Of a stretch of DNA of 64,000 nt, positions 34,441 to 43,149 are shown piece after piece (the stretch's first letter is position 1; each line of letters starts with the position of its first letter). The DNA is from JAHHTP01 sp964587555 (GTDB lineage: Bacteria; Bacillota; Clostridia; Oscillospirales; Ruminococcaceae): contig CAZPLR010000004.1 of the NCBI GenBank assembly GCA_964587555.1, positions 12,469 to 76,468 on the forward strand. The letters run 5' to 3'. Below the pieces are notes generated by a model. That model searched no databases and was not told the DNA's origin. It worked only from the letters and a program-made list of their open reading frames with translations. The position numbers and the translations under genes are program-made.

Positions 34441-34449
34441 TGCTATAAT
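34441..34449 (+). promoter_or_regulatory. Extended -10 promoter for the ClpE-like gene
   Basis: TGCTATAAT is an extended -10; no good -35. The 110-nt leader then has hairpins GCGGGA/TCCCGC and CAAATCC/GGATTTG. No clear CtsR operator was seen. Confidence 0.55.
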
Positions 34450-34567
34450 AAAAAGGCGGGACTCCCGCAGTTATTACGATTTATCAGCAGCAAATCCATG
34501 GCGCTGCGGATTTGTTCCGCATCAAGAGCGTCATACACCTTATACATGCCGCAAAAGGAGTGTCTAC

Positions 34568-36877
34568 ATGGTTTGTTCCAAATGCAAAAAAAGAACGGCT
34601 GTCGTTTTTTTGACACGGTTTGAAAACGGGAAACCAAAAAATGAAGGGCTTTGCCTTAAATGCGCAAGCGAATTGAAAATTCCGGAGGTTGAGGATATGC
34701 TCAGCCAAGCGGGCTTTCACCCGGAAGACATTGACGAGATGACCGATATGATCGAGGGTGAATACGACGAGGATATGGTCGGCGGGACGAACCAAGCGCT
34801 GCCGAATTTTTTCAGTAAGATGTTCGGCAAGCCGAACAAGAGCGAAGAATCCGGCGAGCCGACAGCGTTAGAGCCGACCGCCGAAGCGTCTTCCCAGCCG
34901 CAGCCTGACAATGCGAAATCCGGATCGAAAAAGGAGTCGGAAGCCGTTTCCTCAAAAAAGAAAAAGCTGAAATTCCTGAACGCTTACTGCACGAGCGTCA
35001 CCGAACGCGCGCGCGAAGGTACGCTTGATCCGGTCATCGGCAGAGAGCGGGAGATTACCCGTGCGATCCAGATTCTTTGCCGCCGCAACAAGAATAACCC
35101 GTGCCTGATCGGCGAACCGGGCGTCGGTAAGACCGCAATTGCCGAAGGATTGGCGCAGCGCATTGCGGCAAAAAATGTGCCGGGGAAGCTGCTCGACAAG
35201 GAGATATACCTGCTCGATATGGCGACCTTAGTCGCTGGAACGCAGTTTCGCGGACAGTTTGAAAGCCGCATCAAAAACCTGATTGAAGAAGTCAAGCGCG
35301 AGGGGAATATCATCCTCTTTATCGACGAGGTGCATACCTTAGTCGGCGCGGGCGACGCGGAAGGCTCGATGAACGCTGCGAATATTCTTAAACCCGCTTT
35401 ATCGCGCGGCGAAATCCAAGTAATCGGCGCAACGACCTTTGAGGAATACCGCAAAAACATTGAAAAGGACGCCGCGCTTGAGCGCCGGTTCCAGCCGATT
35501 ACGGTCGAGGAACCGACCTTGGCTGACAGCATCGAGATATTAAAAGGGCTGCGTCCGCGCTATGAGTCATTCCACGGGGTGCATATCTCGGACGAATTAC
35601 TGGAGCTTTGCGTCAAATGGTCCGAGCGATACATCACCGACCGGTACCTACCGGACAAAGCGATCGATCTGCTTGACGAATCCTGCGCCTGCGCCTCCTT
35701 GGGGAGTGCCGCGCTGGCAAAACGCGACCAGATGGTGCGCAGACAGCGGGAGCTAACTGATTCCCTCTCCAACCTGAGCGAAACTACCGAAAACATCGAC
35801 TATGAAAAGATATCGATGACCAAAACCGCACTGCTGCAGCTCAACGCTGAGCTAGGCGAGATAAACGCTGCCTGCAACGAGGTTCATGTCACCGCCGCAG
35901 ATCTGGCAAAGGTCATCGAGCTTTACACCGGCATACCGTCAGCGAAGGTCGAGCAAAGTCAACTCAAAAAGATCAGCAGCTTAAAAGCGGAGCTTTCCCA
36001 AAAGATTATCGGGCAGGACGAAGCGATTGACGCAGTGGTTGCGGCAATCAAACGCAGCAGGCTGAACCTATCGGCACGTAAACGTCCGGCGTCGTTTATC
36101 TTTGTCGGTCCAACCGGCGTTGGAAAGACCGAGCTTGTCAAGGTGCTTTCCTCCACGCTGTTTGATTCGGTTGAGCCGCTGATCCGCTTAGATATGTCGG
36201 AGTTTATGGAAAAGCACTCAGTTGCGCGGCTCATCGGATCGCCTCCGGGCTATGTCGGCTATGATGACGCCGGACAGCTTACCGAGAAGATCCGCCGCAG
36301 ACCGTACTCGGTCGTGCTGTTTGACGAGATTGAGAAAGCGCATCCGGATGTGTTGAACATTCTGCTGCAAATTCTGGACGAGGGCAAAATTTCCGATGCA
36401 CATGGCAGAAAGGTCAATTTTGAAAATACTGTCATCGTCATGACGTCCAATGCTGGCTCCACCGATAAGAGCACAACGGTCGGCTTTGGCGCCTCCACTG
36501 CCGAACTGCAAAAAGGCAAGGTTATGAAAGCGCTCTCTGATTTTTTACGTCCGGAATTTTTGGGGCGCGTCGACGAGGTTGTTGTCTTCCATCCGCTGGG
36601 CTTCCACGAGCTGGAGAAGATCTCGGCGCTGCTGCTTAACGAGCTTGCTGCGCCGCTGGCTGAAAAGAAGATCCGCTTCACCTACGACGATAAGGCGCTT
36701 TCCAAGATTGCAGCGCTTGCGGACGGCGGAAAATACAACGCCCGCGACATCCGCAAAGTGATCCGCAAGGAGGTCGAGGATCGAATCGCAAACGCCATCA
36801 TCGACGCCGACGGCGCAGACATCCTCGGCATGCACCTGACGGCGGAGGACGATTCGCTCAAGCTGGAAATTCTGTAA
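34568..36877 (+). CDS. ClpE-like AAA+ ATPase (Clp protease regulatory subunit)
   Basis: Two AAA+ modules: Walker A GEPGVGKTAIA near residue 180 and GPTGVGKTELV near 515, with Walker B LFIDEVHTLVGAG and VVLFDEIEKAHP. Instead of Clp N repeats, the N-terminus has a zinc finger (MVCSKCKKR and LCLKCASEL), as in ClpE. The VGFG loop after AGSTDKST is a likely ClpP-docking loop. 769 aa. Probably unfolds proteins for ClpP under stress; clpP is not in the window. ClpC with a McsA-like N-terminus is the other reading. Confidence 0.88.
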   Translation: MVCSKCKKRTAVVFLTRFENGKPKNEGLCLKCASELKIPEVEDMLSQAGFHPEDIDEMTDMIEGEYDEDMVGGTNQALPNFFSKMFGKPNKSEESGEPTALEPTAEASSQPQPDNAKSGSKKESEAVSSKKKKLKFLNAYCTSVTERAREGTLDPVIGREREITRAIQILCRRNKNNPCLIGEPGVGKTAIAEGLAQRIAAKNVPGKLLDKEIYLLDMATLVAGTQFRGQFESRIKNLIEEVKREGNIILFIDEVHTLVGAGDAEGSMNAANILKPALSRGEIQVIGATTFEEYRKNIEKDAALERRFQPITVEEPTLADSIEILKGLRPRYESFHGVHISDELLELCVKWSERYITDRYLPDKAIDLLDESCACASLGSAALAKRDQMVRRQRELTDSLSNLSETTENIDYEKISMTKTALLQLNAELGEINAACNEVHVTAADLAKVIELYTGIPSAKVEQSQLKKISSLKAELSQKIIGQDEAIDAVVAAIKRSRLNLSARKRPASFIFVGPTGVGKTELVKVLSSTLFDSVEPLIRLDMSEFMEKHSVARLIGSPPGYVGYDDAGQLTEKIRRRPYSVVLFDEIEKAHPDVLNILLQILDEGKISDAHGRKVNFENTVIVMTSNAGSTDKSTTVGFGASTAELQKGKVMKALSDFLRPEFLGRVDEVVVFHPLGFHELEKISALLLNELAAPLAEKKIRFTYDDKALSKIAALADGGKYNARDIRKVIRKEVEDRIANAIIDADGADILGMHLTAEDDSLKLEIL

Positions 36878-36892
36878 AACCGTATAAAATAT

Positions 36893-36938
36893 AAGACCGC
36901 ATCGTGGGATTGCACCCTTGATGCGGTCTTATTTGATT
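36893..36938 (+). terminator. Terminator of the ClpE-like gene
   Basis: AAGACCGCATC pairs with GATGCGGTCTT, followed by a T-rich tail. Confidence 0.85.
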
Positions 36939-36939
36939 T

Positions 36940-37416
36940 TTATAAACCTTTTGCGCGTTTTTCTTTTTTGCGCCAGATCAGCGCGCATATTCCGCGCAGG
37001 CACAGCACCGCGGTCAATCCGGCAAACGCGCCGAAAATATCCAGCCAAACGTCCTGTACCAGCGAGCCGCGCCCGGTGAAAATCTGGATCGTTTCATCGG
37101 TCAGCGCAACTATGCCGCCAAAGGAAAGCGCCGTCCCATAGGCTAAAAAGCCAGACCTTTTGCTGATCCAGACAAGGGCGGAAAGCGCTGCTCCAAGCGC
37201 GCCAAATTCTACAAAATGCGCCAGCTTGCGCACCAATTGGTCGGTGACGTTCCCCCGTCCGACAAACAGTTCTAAAAACGGCTGAACAAGCTTCGTCACC
37301 CGCATACTCTCTTCCTGAGAGGCGGTGACATCCGGCAGTGATCGCGAGAAGATAAAGCCGACTATCAGTATAATCACGAGCGTAACCGCAACAGTCCGAA
37401 AACGTCCCTTTTTCAC
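36940..37416 (-). CDS. VanZ-like membrane protein
   Basis: VanZ-family protein with four membrane segments; the family core RKLAHFVEFGALGAALS and DETIQIFTGRGSLVQDVWLDIFG is present. A GTG start at 37416, one nucleotide after the stop of the upstream gene, gives 158 aa and indicates translational coupling. The frame continues upstream antisense-like through that gene, so longer starts are unlikely. Role outside teicoplanin resistance is unknown. Confidence 0.82.
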   Translation of the reverse strand: MKKGRFRTVAVTLVIILIVGFIFSRSLPDVTASQEESMRVTKLVQPFLELFVGRGNVTDQLVRKLAHFVEFGALGAALSALVWISKRSGFLAYGTALSFGGIVALTDETIQIFTGRGSLVQDVWLDIFGAFAGLTAVLCLRGICALIWRKKEKRAKGL

Positions 37417-37417
37417 T

Positions 37418-37750
37418 TTACAATTCGTCTGCCGCAGGCTCCTTTCGGATAACGCCCATCTCCAAAAAAACCGGATAGAGATAAGAGGCTCCGAACGTTC
37501 CGAGCTTTTTCGGTCCGGTGACACAGCCGGCAGTCTGCATCAGTGCAAGCGTCCGCCGGTACGCCTGATTCACCGTCGCGCGGGTGATAGATTTCTCTTT
37601 TCGGGAGAAAAACATCTCATTTCCCTCAATAATGTAGGTGAATATCAGCCCCTTTGCAGTAAAAAATTCCTTTCCCTGCTGTGCCACAAGCCAGTTCCAA
37701 AGCTGCCTTTCCCCCTCTGTATAGGACGCCGTTTTTGCATAACGCGCCAT
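37418..37750 (-). CDS. Conserved protein of unknown function (possible winged-helix fold)
   Basis: 110 aa, starting MARYAKTASYTEGE after GGGAGGAG. It is basic, with a mixed alpha/beta pattern; the segment SITRATVNQAYRRTLALMQTAG followed by GPKKLGTFGASYLYPVF could be a winged helix, but I do not recognise a named family. It has its own sigmaA promoter and is coupled to the VanZ-like gene. Confidence 0.7.
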   Translation of the reverse strand: MARYAKTASYTEGERQLWNWLVAQQGKEFFTAKGLIFTYIIEGNEMFFSRKEKSITRATVNQAYRRTLALMQTAGCVTGPKKLGTFGASYLYPVFLEMGVIRKEPAADEL

Positions 37751-37799
37751 TGCAAATCTCCTCCCGCCGGTTTTTAGCCGCATACTTTATTCCGGATCT

Positions 37800-37828
37800 A
37801 TTATATCACGGATCGCCGGAGAATGCAA
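37800..37828 (-). promoter_or_regulatory. SigmaA-type promoter for the 110-aa protein and VanZ-like gene
   Basis: TTGCAT and TATAAT with 17-bp spacing, about 50 nt before the ATG. Confidence 0.75.
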
Positions 37829-37844
37829 TAGCCTTCCTTGCGGT

Positions 37845-39209
37845 TCACCGCAGGCTCTTTGCAAACGACAAAAGCGCATCCCTCTCGTTTGCCACCGTAC
37901 CCTCGATTACAGCGTCCAGCAGCGTGTCCAAAACTGCGCCAAGCCGTCTTCCCTCCGCAAATCCGGCGCGGATAAGATCGCCGCCGTTTATCGCAAGCTG
38001 TTTTCGCGTAATGCAGGCGTTGTCTGCGATAAGCTTTCTGCCAAGCGCTTCCACCTCTTGAATCTGCCGCACGGTTTTCTCGCAGAATGCCGGACGCTGC
38101 GCTTTGGTATCGGCAATACGCACCTCCTGAAGCAAAAAGAAATTCTCCTGCCCGACCCTTGCCATCAGCCGCTTGACTGCTGCCTCTTCGGCAGGCGGAC
38201 GCTCGTCGTGCCAATAGATCAGCGCACAGATCGTTTCCCTTATTCTAACGCTGCATTTGAGCCGGACAAGAATCTCCCGCGCCATCTGCGCGCCGAGCGC
38301 CGGATGCCCTTTAAAGTGCCCGATGGTCAGCGCACGATCGGAATCCACATACGGGTACTCGACGGTTTCGGTGTGGCAAAGCGGTTTCGCCACATCATGC
38401 AGCAGCATACAAAGCCGCAAAACCGGGTCGGGGCGGATCTGGCTCACACTTTCCACAATATGCCCCCAAACATCCTTGTTATGATACGGCGTATTCTGTT
38501 CATAGCCGGCGCAGGGCGCAAGCTCCGGGATGATCGTAAAGATGACATCGGAAAAATCGGTCAAAATACGTTTGACCTCGGTCCCACACAGCAGCTTGAA
38601 AAGCTCGGCCATCATCCGCTCAGCCGAAATCCGCGTTAAAGAATCCCGCAATTCATGCACAGCTTCTACCATCTGACGCTCCATCTCAAATCCCAGCGTC
38701 GAGGAGAAACGCAGCGCGCGCAGGATGCGAAGCGCGTCCTCGGAAAAACGCTTCCGGGGATCGCCTACACAGCGCAAAAGCTTTGCGTTTAGATCCTCCA
38801 TACCGCCGTAGAGATCCACAAGCCCCTGCTGCGGATGATATGCCATTGCGTTGACAGTAAAATCCCGACGCGCCAGATCCTCTGTCAGACTGCGGACAAA
38901 GGTTACGCTTTGCGGATGCCTGCTGTCCGCATACCTGCCGTCGGTGCGGTAGGTTGTGATCTCAAACGGCGTTTTATCCAGCAAGAGCGTGACTGTGCCG
39001 TGCTTTATTCCGGTTCGCAGCACCGTTTCATCCTGAAAGCAGCCGATCACTTCGTTTGGAAGCGCCGACGTCGTGATATCCCAGTCGCTCGGATTCACTC
39101 CACGCAGCGTGTCACGCACACAGCCGCCGACCGCATAAGCCTCATAGCCCGAGGCATTGAGCCGCTCAATGATCCTACCTGCCTGTGACGGCAGAAAAAA
39201 CGACGTCAA
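37845..39209 (-). CDS. cca: CCA tRNA nucleotidyltransferase with HD domain
   Basis: Adds or repairs the 3' CCA of tRNAs. Polymerase head: YAVGGCVRDTLRG and SDWDITTSA (DxD metal site), then RRDFTVNAMAY and ERRDLTIN-like RNA-binding segments, then an HD phosphohydrolase domain (MLLHDVAKPLCH). The TTG start at 39209 follows AAGGAAGGTGG and gives 454 aa; the long upstream opening to 39440 covers the promoter and is not coding. Confidence 0.92.
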   Translation of the reverse strand: MTSFFLPSQAGRIIERLNASGYEAYAVGGCVRDTLRGVNPSDWDITTSALPNEVIGCFQDETVLRTGIKHGTVTLLLDKTPFEITTYRTDGRYADSRHPQSVTFVRSLTEDLARRDFTVNAMAYHPQQGLVDLYGGMEDLNAKLLRCVGDPRKRFSEDALRILRALRFSSTLGFEMERQMVEAVHELRDSLTRISAERMMAELFKLLCGTEVKRILTDFSDVIFTIIPELAPCAGYEQNTPYHNKDVWGHIVESVSQIRPDPVLRLCMLLHDVAKPLCHTETVEYPYVDSDRALTIGHFKGHPALGAQMAREILVRLKCSVRIRETICALIYWHDERPPAEEAAVKRLMARVGQENFFLLQEVRIADTKAQRPAFCEKTVRQIQEVEALGRKLIADNACITRKQLAINGGDLIRAGFAEGRRLGAVLDTLLDAVIEGTVANERDALLSFAKSLR

Positions 39210-39251
39210 GCAAAGCCACCTTCCTTTCCTAACAGTTGATATTGCATCTAC

Positions 39252-39280
39252 ATTATAACGGATTCCCGAAAAAATTGCAA
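39252..39280 (-). promoter_or_regulatory. SigmaA-type promoter for cca
   Basis: TTGCAA and TATAAT with 17-bp spacing, about 40 nt before the TTG start. Confidence 0.75.
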
Positions 39281-39297
39281 CCCGCCACCTCTCCGCC

Positions 39298-39326
39298 TTG
39301 ACATCCTGATAAAACCATTTTATAAT
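39298..39326 (+). promoter_or_regulatory. SigmaA-type promoter for the SLOG-MutT-YcxB operon
   Basis: TTGACA and TATAAT with 17-bp spacing, divergent from the cca promoter only 18 bp away. Confidence 0.85.
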
Positions 39327-39367
39327 AAATGTAACGTCATAGAAATCAAACGCACAGGGGGAATGGT

Positions 39368-39733
39368 ATGAGACTTGCGGTCGTCGGCTCAAGGACACTG
39401 AAAAATATTGATCTGTGCCGCTATATTCCGCCGGAAGCAAACGAAATTATTTCCGGAGGCGCGGCGGGCGTCGACCGATGCGCCGCCAGCTATGCAAAAA
39501 AACGCGGGATCCGGTTGACAGTATTCTATCCGGACTATGATGCGTTCGGCAGATCCGCACCGCATATCCGCAACGAGCAGATCATTCGCTATGCCGACGC
39601 GGTGCTGGCATTTTGGGACGGAGAATCCAGGGGCACGGCAAGCGTGATCGAAAAATGCCAGCATTACGGCATTCCGATCAAGGTCGTCTGGGTCAAAAAT
39701 GAAGCTCAGAAAGGAAGCATAAATCATGGTTGA
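39368..39733 (+). CDS. SLOG/DUF2493-like nucleotide-binding protein
   Basis: MRLAVVGSRTL at the N-terminus and SGGAAGVDRCAASYAKKRGI near residue 30 match the SLOG (DprA/Smf-like, DUF2493) Rossmann fold, followed by the conserved RNEQIIRYADAVLAFWDG. Such proteins bind nucleotides or nucleotide-derived ligands. 121 aa. It overlaps the NUDIX gene by 8 nt, which hints at a shared nucleotide-related role (inference). Confidence 0.8.
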   Translation: MRLAVVGSRTLKNIDLCRYIPPEANEIISGGAAGVDRCAASYAKKRGIRLTVFYPDYDAFGRSAPHIRNEQIIRYADAVLAFWDGESRGTASVIEKCQHYGIPIKVVWVKNEAQKGSINHG

Positions 39734-40130
39734 GGTCGTTGCAGCGCTCATCTGGGATAACGGTAAATTCCTCATCTGCCAGCGTCCGCCGCAGAAAGCA
39801 AGGGGCTTACTTTGGGAATTTGTCGGCGGTAAGGTGGAACCTAAAGAAACAAAGGAGCAGGCGCTGATCCGTGAATGCAGGGAGGAACTTGGCGTTATCA
39901 TATCGGTTGGCGAAATATTTATGGAGGTCGACCATATCTATCCAGATATCCACATCCATCTGACCTTGTTCCATGCGGCAATCGCCAGCGGCGTACCGCA
40001 GCTGATCGAGCATGCCGCCATGCGATGGATTACACCGCAGGAGATTCCGCAATACGATTTCTGTCCGGCGGATCAAGAGATTCTATCCCGTATCATGGTG
40101 TCTGAAAGGAGAACATGCGATGGAATTTGA
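39726..40130 (+). CDS. MutT-type NUDIX hydrolase (8-oxo-dGTP diphosphatase-like)
   Basis: Complete NUDIX box GGKVEPKETKEQALIRECREELGV (split here: GGKVEP, then REELGV) near residues 37-60. The opening VVAALIWDNGKFLICQR and LLWEFVGGK are typical of MutT. 134 aa. It hydrolyses nucleoside diphosphates linked to another moiety; substrate is unproven. Second in a three-gene operon. Confidence 0.9.
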   Translation: MVEVVAALIWDNGKFLICQRPPQKARGLLWEFVGGKVEPKETKEQALIRECREELGVIISVGEIFMEVDHIYPDIHIHLTLFHAAIASGVPQLIEHAAMRWITPQEIPQYDFCPADQEILSRIMVSERRTCDGI

Positions 40131-40605
40131 AACAACGATCCGCATGGATCACATCGCCGAAGTGCAGAAGGCTGCATATCCAAAAAAGGCGGAAATAACG
40201 ATTCATGTCATCTGCGGCGTTTTTCTGCTGCTTACAGTTTATCACCTAATCGGCCTCAGCTTCGCTGCCGCAGTCATCTACGCGATCGGTGCGGGCGCAA
40301 TGGAATTTATCCTGTATCACAGCAAAAAACGCATAGTCAAGCTAATACGCGAGCGCCTTGCCGAAACAGGAACGAGCGAACTGCGATACCGCTGTGAATT
40401 TACGGAAGACGCCCTTTCCATCGCCAACCTCATCACCGGCGGAAAGACAAATCTGCCTTACGCCGTATTTGCAAAATATTTCGAGACCGTGCATTATGCA
40501 CTGCTGATGACCAAATCCCGACAGATGGTCATCTTAGAGCTGGAGCAGGCAAAGCGGTATCAGGTGAAAGAATTTTTACAAGCGAAAAATCCTACCATTA
40601 AATAA
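40120..40605 (+). CDS. YcxB-like membrane protein
   Basis: Two adjacent membrane segments (residues about 22-58) followed by a cytoplasmic C-terminal domain with YRCEFTEDALSIAN and TNLPYAVFAKYFET, as in YcxB-like proteins. The start MEFETTIRMD follows AAAGGAG and overlaps the NUDIX stop. 161 aa. Function is unknown. Confidence 0.78.
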   Translation: MEFETTIRMDHIAEVQKAAYPKKAEITIHVICGVFLLLTVYHLIGLSFAAAVIYAIGAGAMEFILYHSKKRIVKLIRERLAETGTSELRYRCEFTEDALSIANLITGGKTNLPYAVFAKYFETVHYALLMTKSRQMVILELEQAKRYQVKEFLQAKNPTIK

Positions 40606-40626
40606 AAACAGACTCCCTGCCAATAG

Positions 40627-40660
40627 AAAATCCGCTCGGATCACGCCGAGCGGATTTTTT
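40627..40660. terminator. Bidirectional terminator between ycxB-like gene and oxidoreductase
   Basis: AAAATCCGCTCGG pairs with CCGAGCGGATTTT, T6 on the plus strand and T4 on the minus; it serves the two convergent units. Confidence 0.85.
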
Positions 40661-40671
40661 CATCCATTTAA

Positions 40672-41817
40672 TTAAATCTCCGGAATTTCAATCTCGATCT
40701 CGTGACCAAGCTTCGAGGATTTCACAATACCGTCGATGATCGCCTGATTGTAGAGAATCTGAGAAGACGGGACTGGCGGCTCAGTGCCGTTTATCACCGC
40801 GTCCGCAAAGGAGCGCAGTTTGTGATAGAATAAGCCCTTATCCGCCGGATCCACATAGCAAAGCGGTATTGTCATCTCGACCTGAGAACCGGCAACGTCC
40901 TTGTAAAGCTTCATCGGACCGCCGACCGAGCCGTTCCAGCAGTCGGTAGACGGAATGCGTAGAGCACCCTCGGTGCCAAACAGAATCGTATCTCCCGGAG
41001 TGTCAACGTGCATCGCCCAAGCGATACGGAAGTCCAAGATGACGCCGCCCTCTAACCGGATGAACGCCGCGCCAAAATCATCTACGTTAAAGCGTGCCGC
41101 ATCGGCAGGATTATTATACTTCGGATTTGGGCCAAAGAATGCCGAGGTATAGCCGGAAACGGTCAGCGGCTTCGGATAGCCGATCGCATTCAACACCATA
41201 TCCAGCGAATAGCAGCCAATATCTCCCAAAGCGCCGATACCGGCGGTTTTATCCTCAATAAAGGTGCTGTTCGGAATGCCGCGGCGACGACCGCCGCCGG
41301 TCTGGATATAGTAGACCTTGCCAAGCTCGCCCGACTCTACGATCTTCTTAATCATCTGCATATTCTTATCCATGCGCGGCTGGAAGCCTAAGGATAACAG
41401 GCCTTTGGATTTCTTCTCGGCACGCATAACCTCGACCGCCTCTTCCAACGTTACCGTAAACGGCTTTTCGAGCAGAACGCTTACACCCCTGTTCAGCGCG
41501 TCGATCGTGCAAACCGCGTGCTGGCGGTTGTAGGTGCAGACACTTACCGCGTCAAGTTCTTCATTTTCCAGCATTGATTTATGATCCGGATAGAAATGCA
41601 CATTCTCGACCCCGTAACGCGCGGCAAACTTCTCCGCTTTTCCGGGGATCAGGTCAGCCATCGCTACAACCTCGACATCATCCAGCTGCTTTAAGCTTTC
41701 GATATGCGCTTCCGCGATCCAACCGGTACCGATAATACCGTAGCGCAGCTTACGTCCAGAGGTTTTAACCTCTTCTTCTGCTGTCGGCGTAAATTGATTG
41801 AGTACTGCGTCTGACAT
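40672..41817 (-). CDS. Gfo/Idh/MocA-family oxidoreductase
   Basis: NAD(P)-dependent sugar or cyclitol dehydrogenase family. Rossmann motif YGIIGTGWIAEAH near residue 28, LLEKPFTVTL near 115 with the conserved Lys, and GALGDIGCYSLDMVLN. 381 aa. Monocistronic with its own promoter. Substrate cannot be assigned. Confidence 0.9.
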   Translation of the reverse strand: MSDAVLNQFTPTAEEEVKTSGRKLRYGIIGTGWIAEAHIESLKQLDDVEVVAMADLIPGKAEKFAARYGVENVHFYPDHKSMLENEELDAVSVCTYNRQHAVCTIDALNRGVSVLLEKPFTVTLEEAVEVMRAEKKSKGLLSLGFQPRMDKNMQMIKKIVESGELGKVYYIQTGGGRRRGIPNSTFIEDKTAGIGALGDIGCYSLDMVLNAIGYPKPLTVSGYTSAFFGPNPKYNNPADAARFNVDDFGAAFIRLEGGVILDFRIAWAMHVDTPGDTILFGTEGALRIPSTDCWNGSVGGPMKLYKDVAGSQVEMTIPLCYVDPADKGLFYHKLRSFADAVINGTEPPVPSSQILYNQAIIDGIVKSSKLGHEIEIEIPEI

Positions 41818-41872
41818 TTAAATTTCCCTCTTTCATGATTCTGATTTCCGGCAGTGCCGGATCTACAGATCT

Positions 41873-41901
41873 ATTATCGCATAAAAACGCTAAAATTGCA
41901 A
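41873..41901 (-). promoter_or_regulatory. SigmaA-type promoter for the Gfo/Idh/MocA gene
   Basis: TTGCAA and GATAAT with 17-bp spacing, about 55 nt before the ATG. Confidence 0.7.
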
Positions 41902-41960
41902 GTCCTTTTCCTCTTTTTCAACTTCATTTCTAGCCAACGCCGGCGTCCTCCATGCTCCGC

Positions 41961-42428
41961 TCATTTTGCCATGCAGAACAGCCTTTCTTCGGCGCGCCTT
42001 TCCCATTTTGTCCCCGGTCTGCCATAATTGGCAAACGGCTTAATCGAGATGCCGCCGCGCGGTGTAAAATCGCCGTAGACTTCGATATATTTTGGCTGCA
42101 TGGCAGCAATCAGATCCTTCATGATGATGTTGACGCAGTCCTCATGAAAATCCCCATGATTGCGAAAGCTGAACAGATACAGCTTCAGCGATTTACTTTC
42201 CACCATCCTTGCCTCTGGCACATAGCGAATCGTGATGCGCGCAAAATCCGGCTGCCCCGTAATCGGACAAAGGCTGGTAAATTCTGGGCAGTCAAAGGTG
42301 ACCAGATAGTCGTTGTCCGGATGCTTATTGACAAAGGTCTGCAAAAGCTGCGGCGCATAATCGGCAGGATACGCGGTCTGTTTTGCACCAAGCAGGCTGA
42401 CGCTCCCCATCTCCTCTGTATTTCTCAT
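41961..42428 (-). CDS. queF: NADPH-dependent 7-cyano-7-deazaguanine reductase
   Basis: Reduces preQ0 to preQ1. The catalytic cysteine lies in FTSLCPITGQPDFA near residue 60, and the QueF motif is MVESKSLKLYLFSFRN. 155 aa is the short type. Last gene of the preQ1 operon; its ATG overlaps the queC stop by 4 nt. Confidence 0.95.
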   Translation of the reverse strand: MRNTEEMGSVSLLGAKQTAYPADYAPQLLQTFVNKHPDNDYLVTFDCPEFTSLCPITGQPDFARITIRYVPEARMVESKSLKLYLFSFRNHGDFHEDCVNIIMKDLIAAMQPKYIEVYGDFTPRGGISIKPFANYGRPGTKWERRAEERLFCMAK

Positions 42429-43135
42429 ACCTCGTTCCTCCCCTCCTCTTCCGGCCGCGGCAGCGCCGGATCCAAAACGCCGTTTGCAGCAAATGCCGCC
42501 GCGCGGTCAATACAGGTCCCGCATACGCCGCATGGGCGATCCTTTCCTGCGTAACAGCTCCATGTCAGCTCATACGGCGTTTGCAGCGCAAGCCCTGTTT
42601 TCACCACCTGCGCCTTATTCATCCCTGCAAACGGCGCATGGATATGCAGCACGTTTCCGCTGCCCAAGTGTATCGCGCGATCCATCGCGTCAACAAACTC
42701 CTGCGAGCAGTCGGGATAGGCGTTGCCCGCCGCATCGTCCGCGTGCGCGCCATAGTATATTTCTGTGCAGCCGAAGGAAAGCGCCACCGCCGCCGCAGAG
42801 GACAAAAACAGTCCGTTCCGAAACGGTACATAGGTGGAAACTGGCTTTCCGCCGGTATGCTTAAGCTGTTCGGCGTAGCTTTCCTGCGGAAGCGCAGCAT
42901 TTGTGTGCGAGAGCAGCGGACAATCGCTGTAGGCAAACAAAGACGTTAAGTCCAGTTCCAATTGCCGCACATTATAGTGCGCAGCAAGATTCTTCGCCGC
43001 TGCAAGCTCCTTTTCATGCTTCTGACCATAATTCATCGAAAGGGCGAGTACCTCGTCCTTTCCGTACTTCTCTACTGCAAGCGCCAAGCAGGTGGCAGAA
43101 TCTACCCCGCCGCTTAACAAAACCGTCGCTTTCAT
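42425..43135 (-). CDS. queC: 7-cyano-7-deazaguanine synthase
   Basis: ATP-dependent conversion of CDG to preQ0. PP-loop LLSGGVDSATCLAL at the N-terminus and C-terminal zinc cysteines in CYAGKDRPCGVCGTC. Start MKATVLLSGG follows AAAGGA; 236 aa. Fourth gene of the operon. Confidence 0.95.
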   Translation of the reverse strand: MKATVLLSGGVDSATCLALAVEKYGKDEVLALSMNYGQKHEKELAAAKNLAAHYNVRQLELDLTSLFAYSDCPLLSHTNAALPQESYAEQLKHTGGKPVSTYVPFRNGLFLSSAAAVALSFGCTEIYYGAHADDAAGNAYPDCSQEFVDAMDRAIHLGSGNVLHIHAPFAGMNKAQVVKTGLALQTPYELTWSCYAGKDRPCGVCGTCIDRAAAFAANGVLDPALPRPEEEGRNEV

Positions 43136-43149
43136 TCGATCTATCCTTT

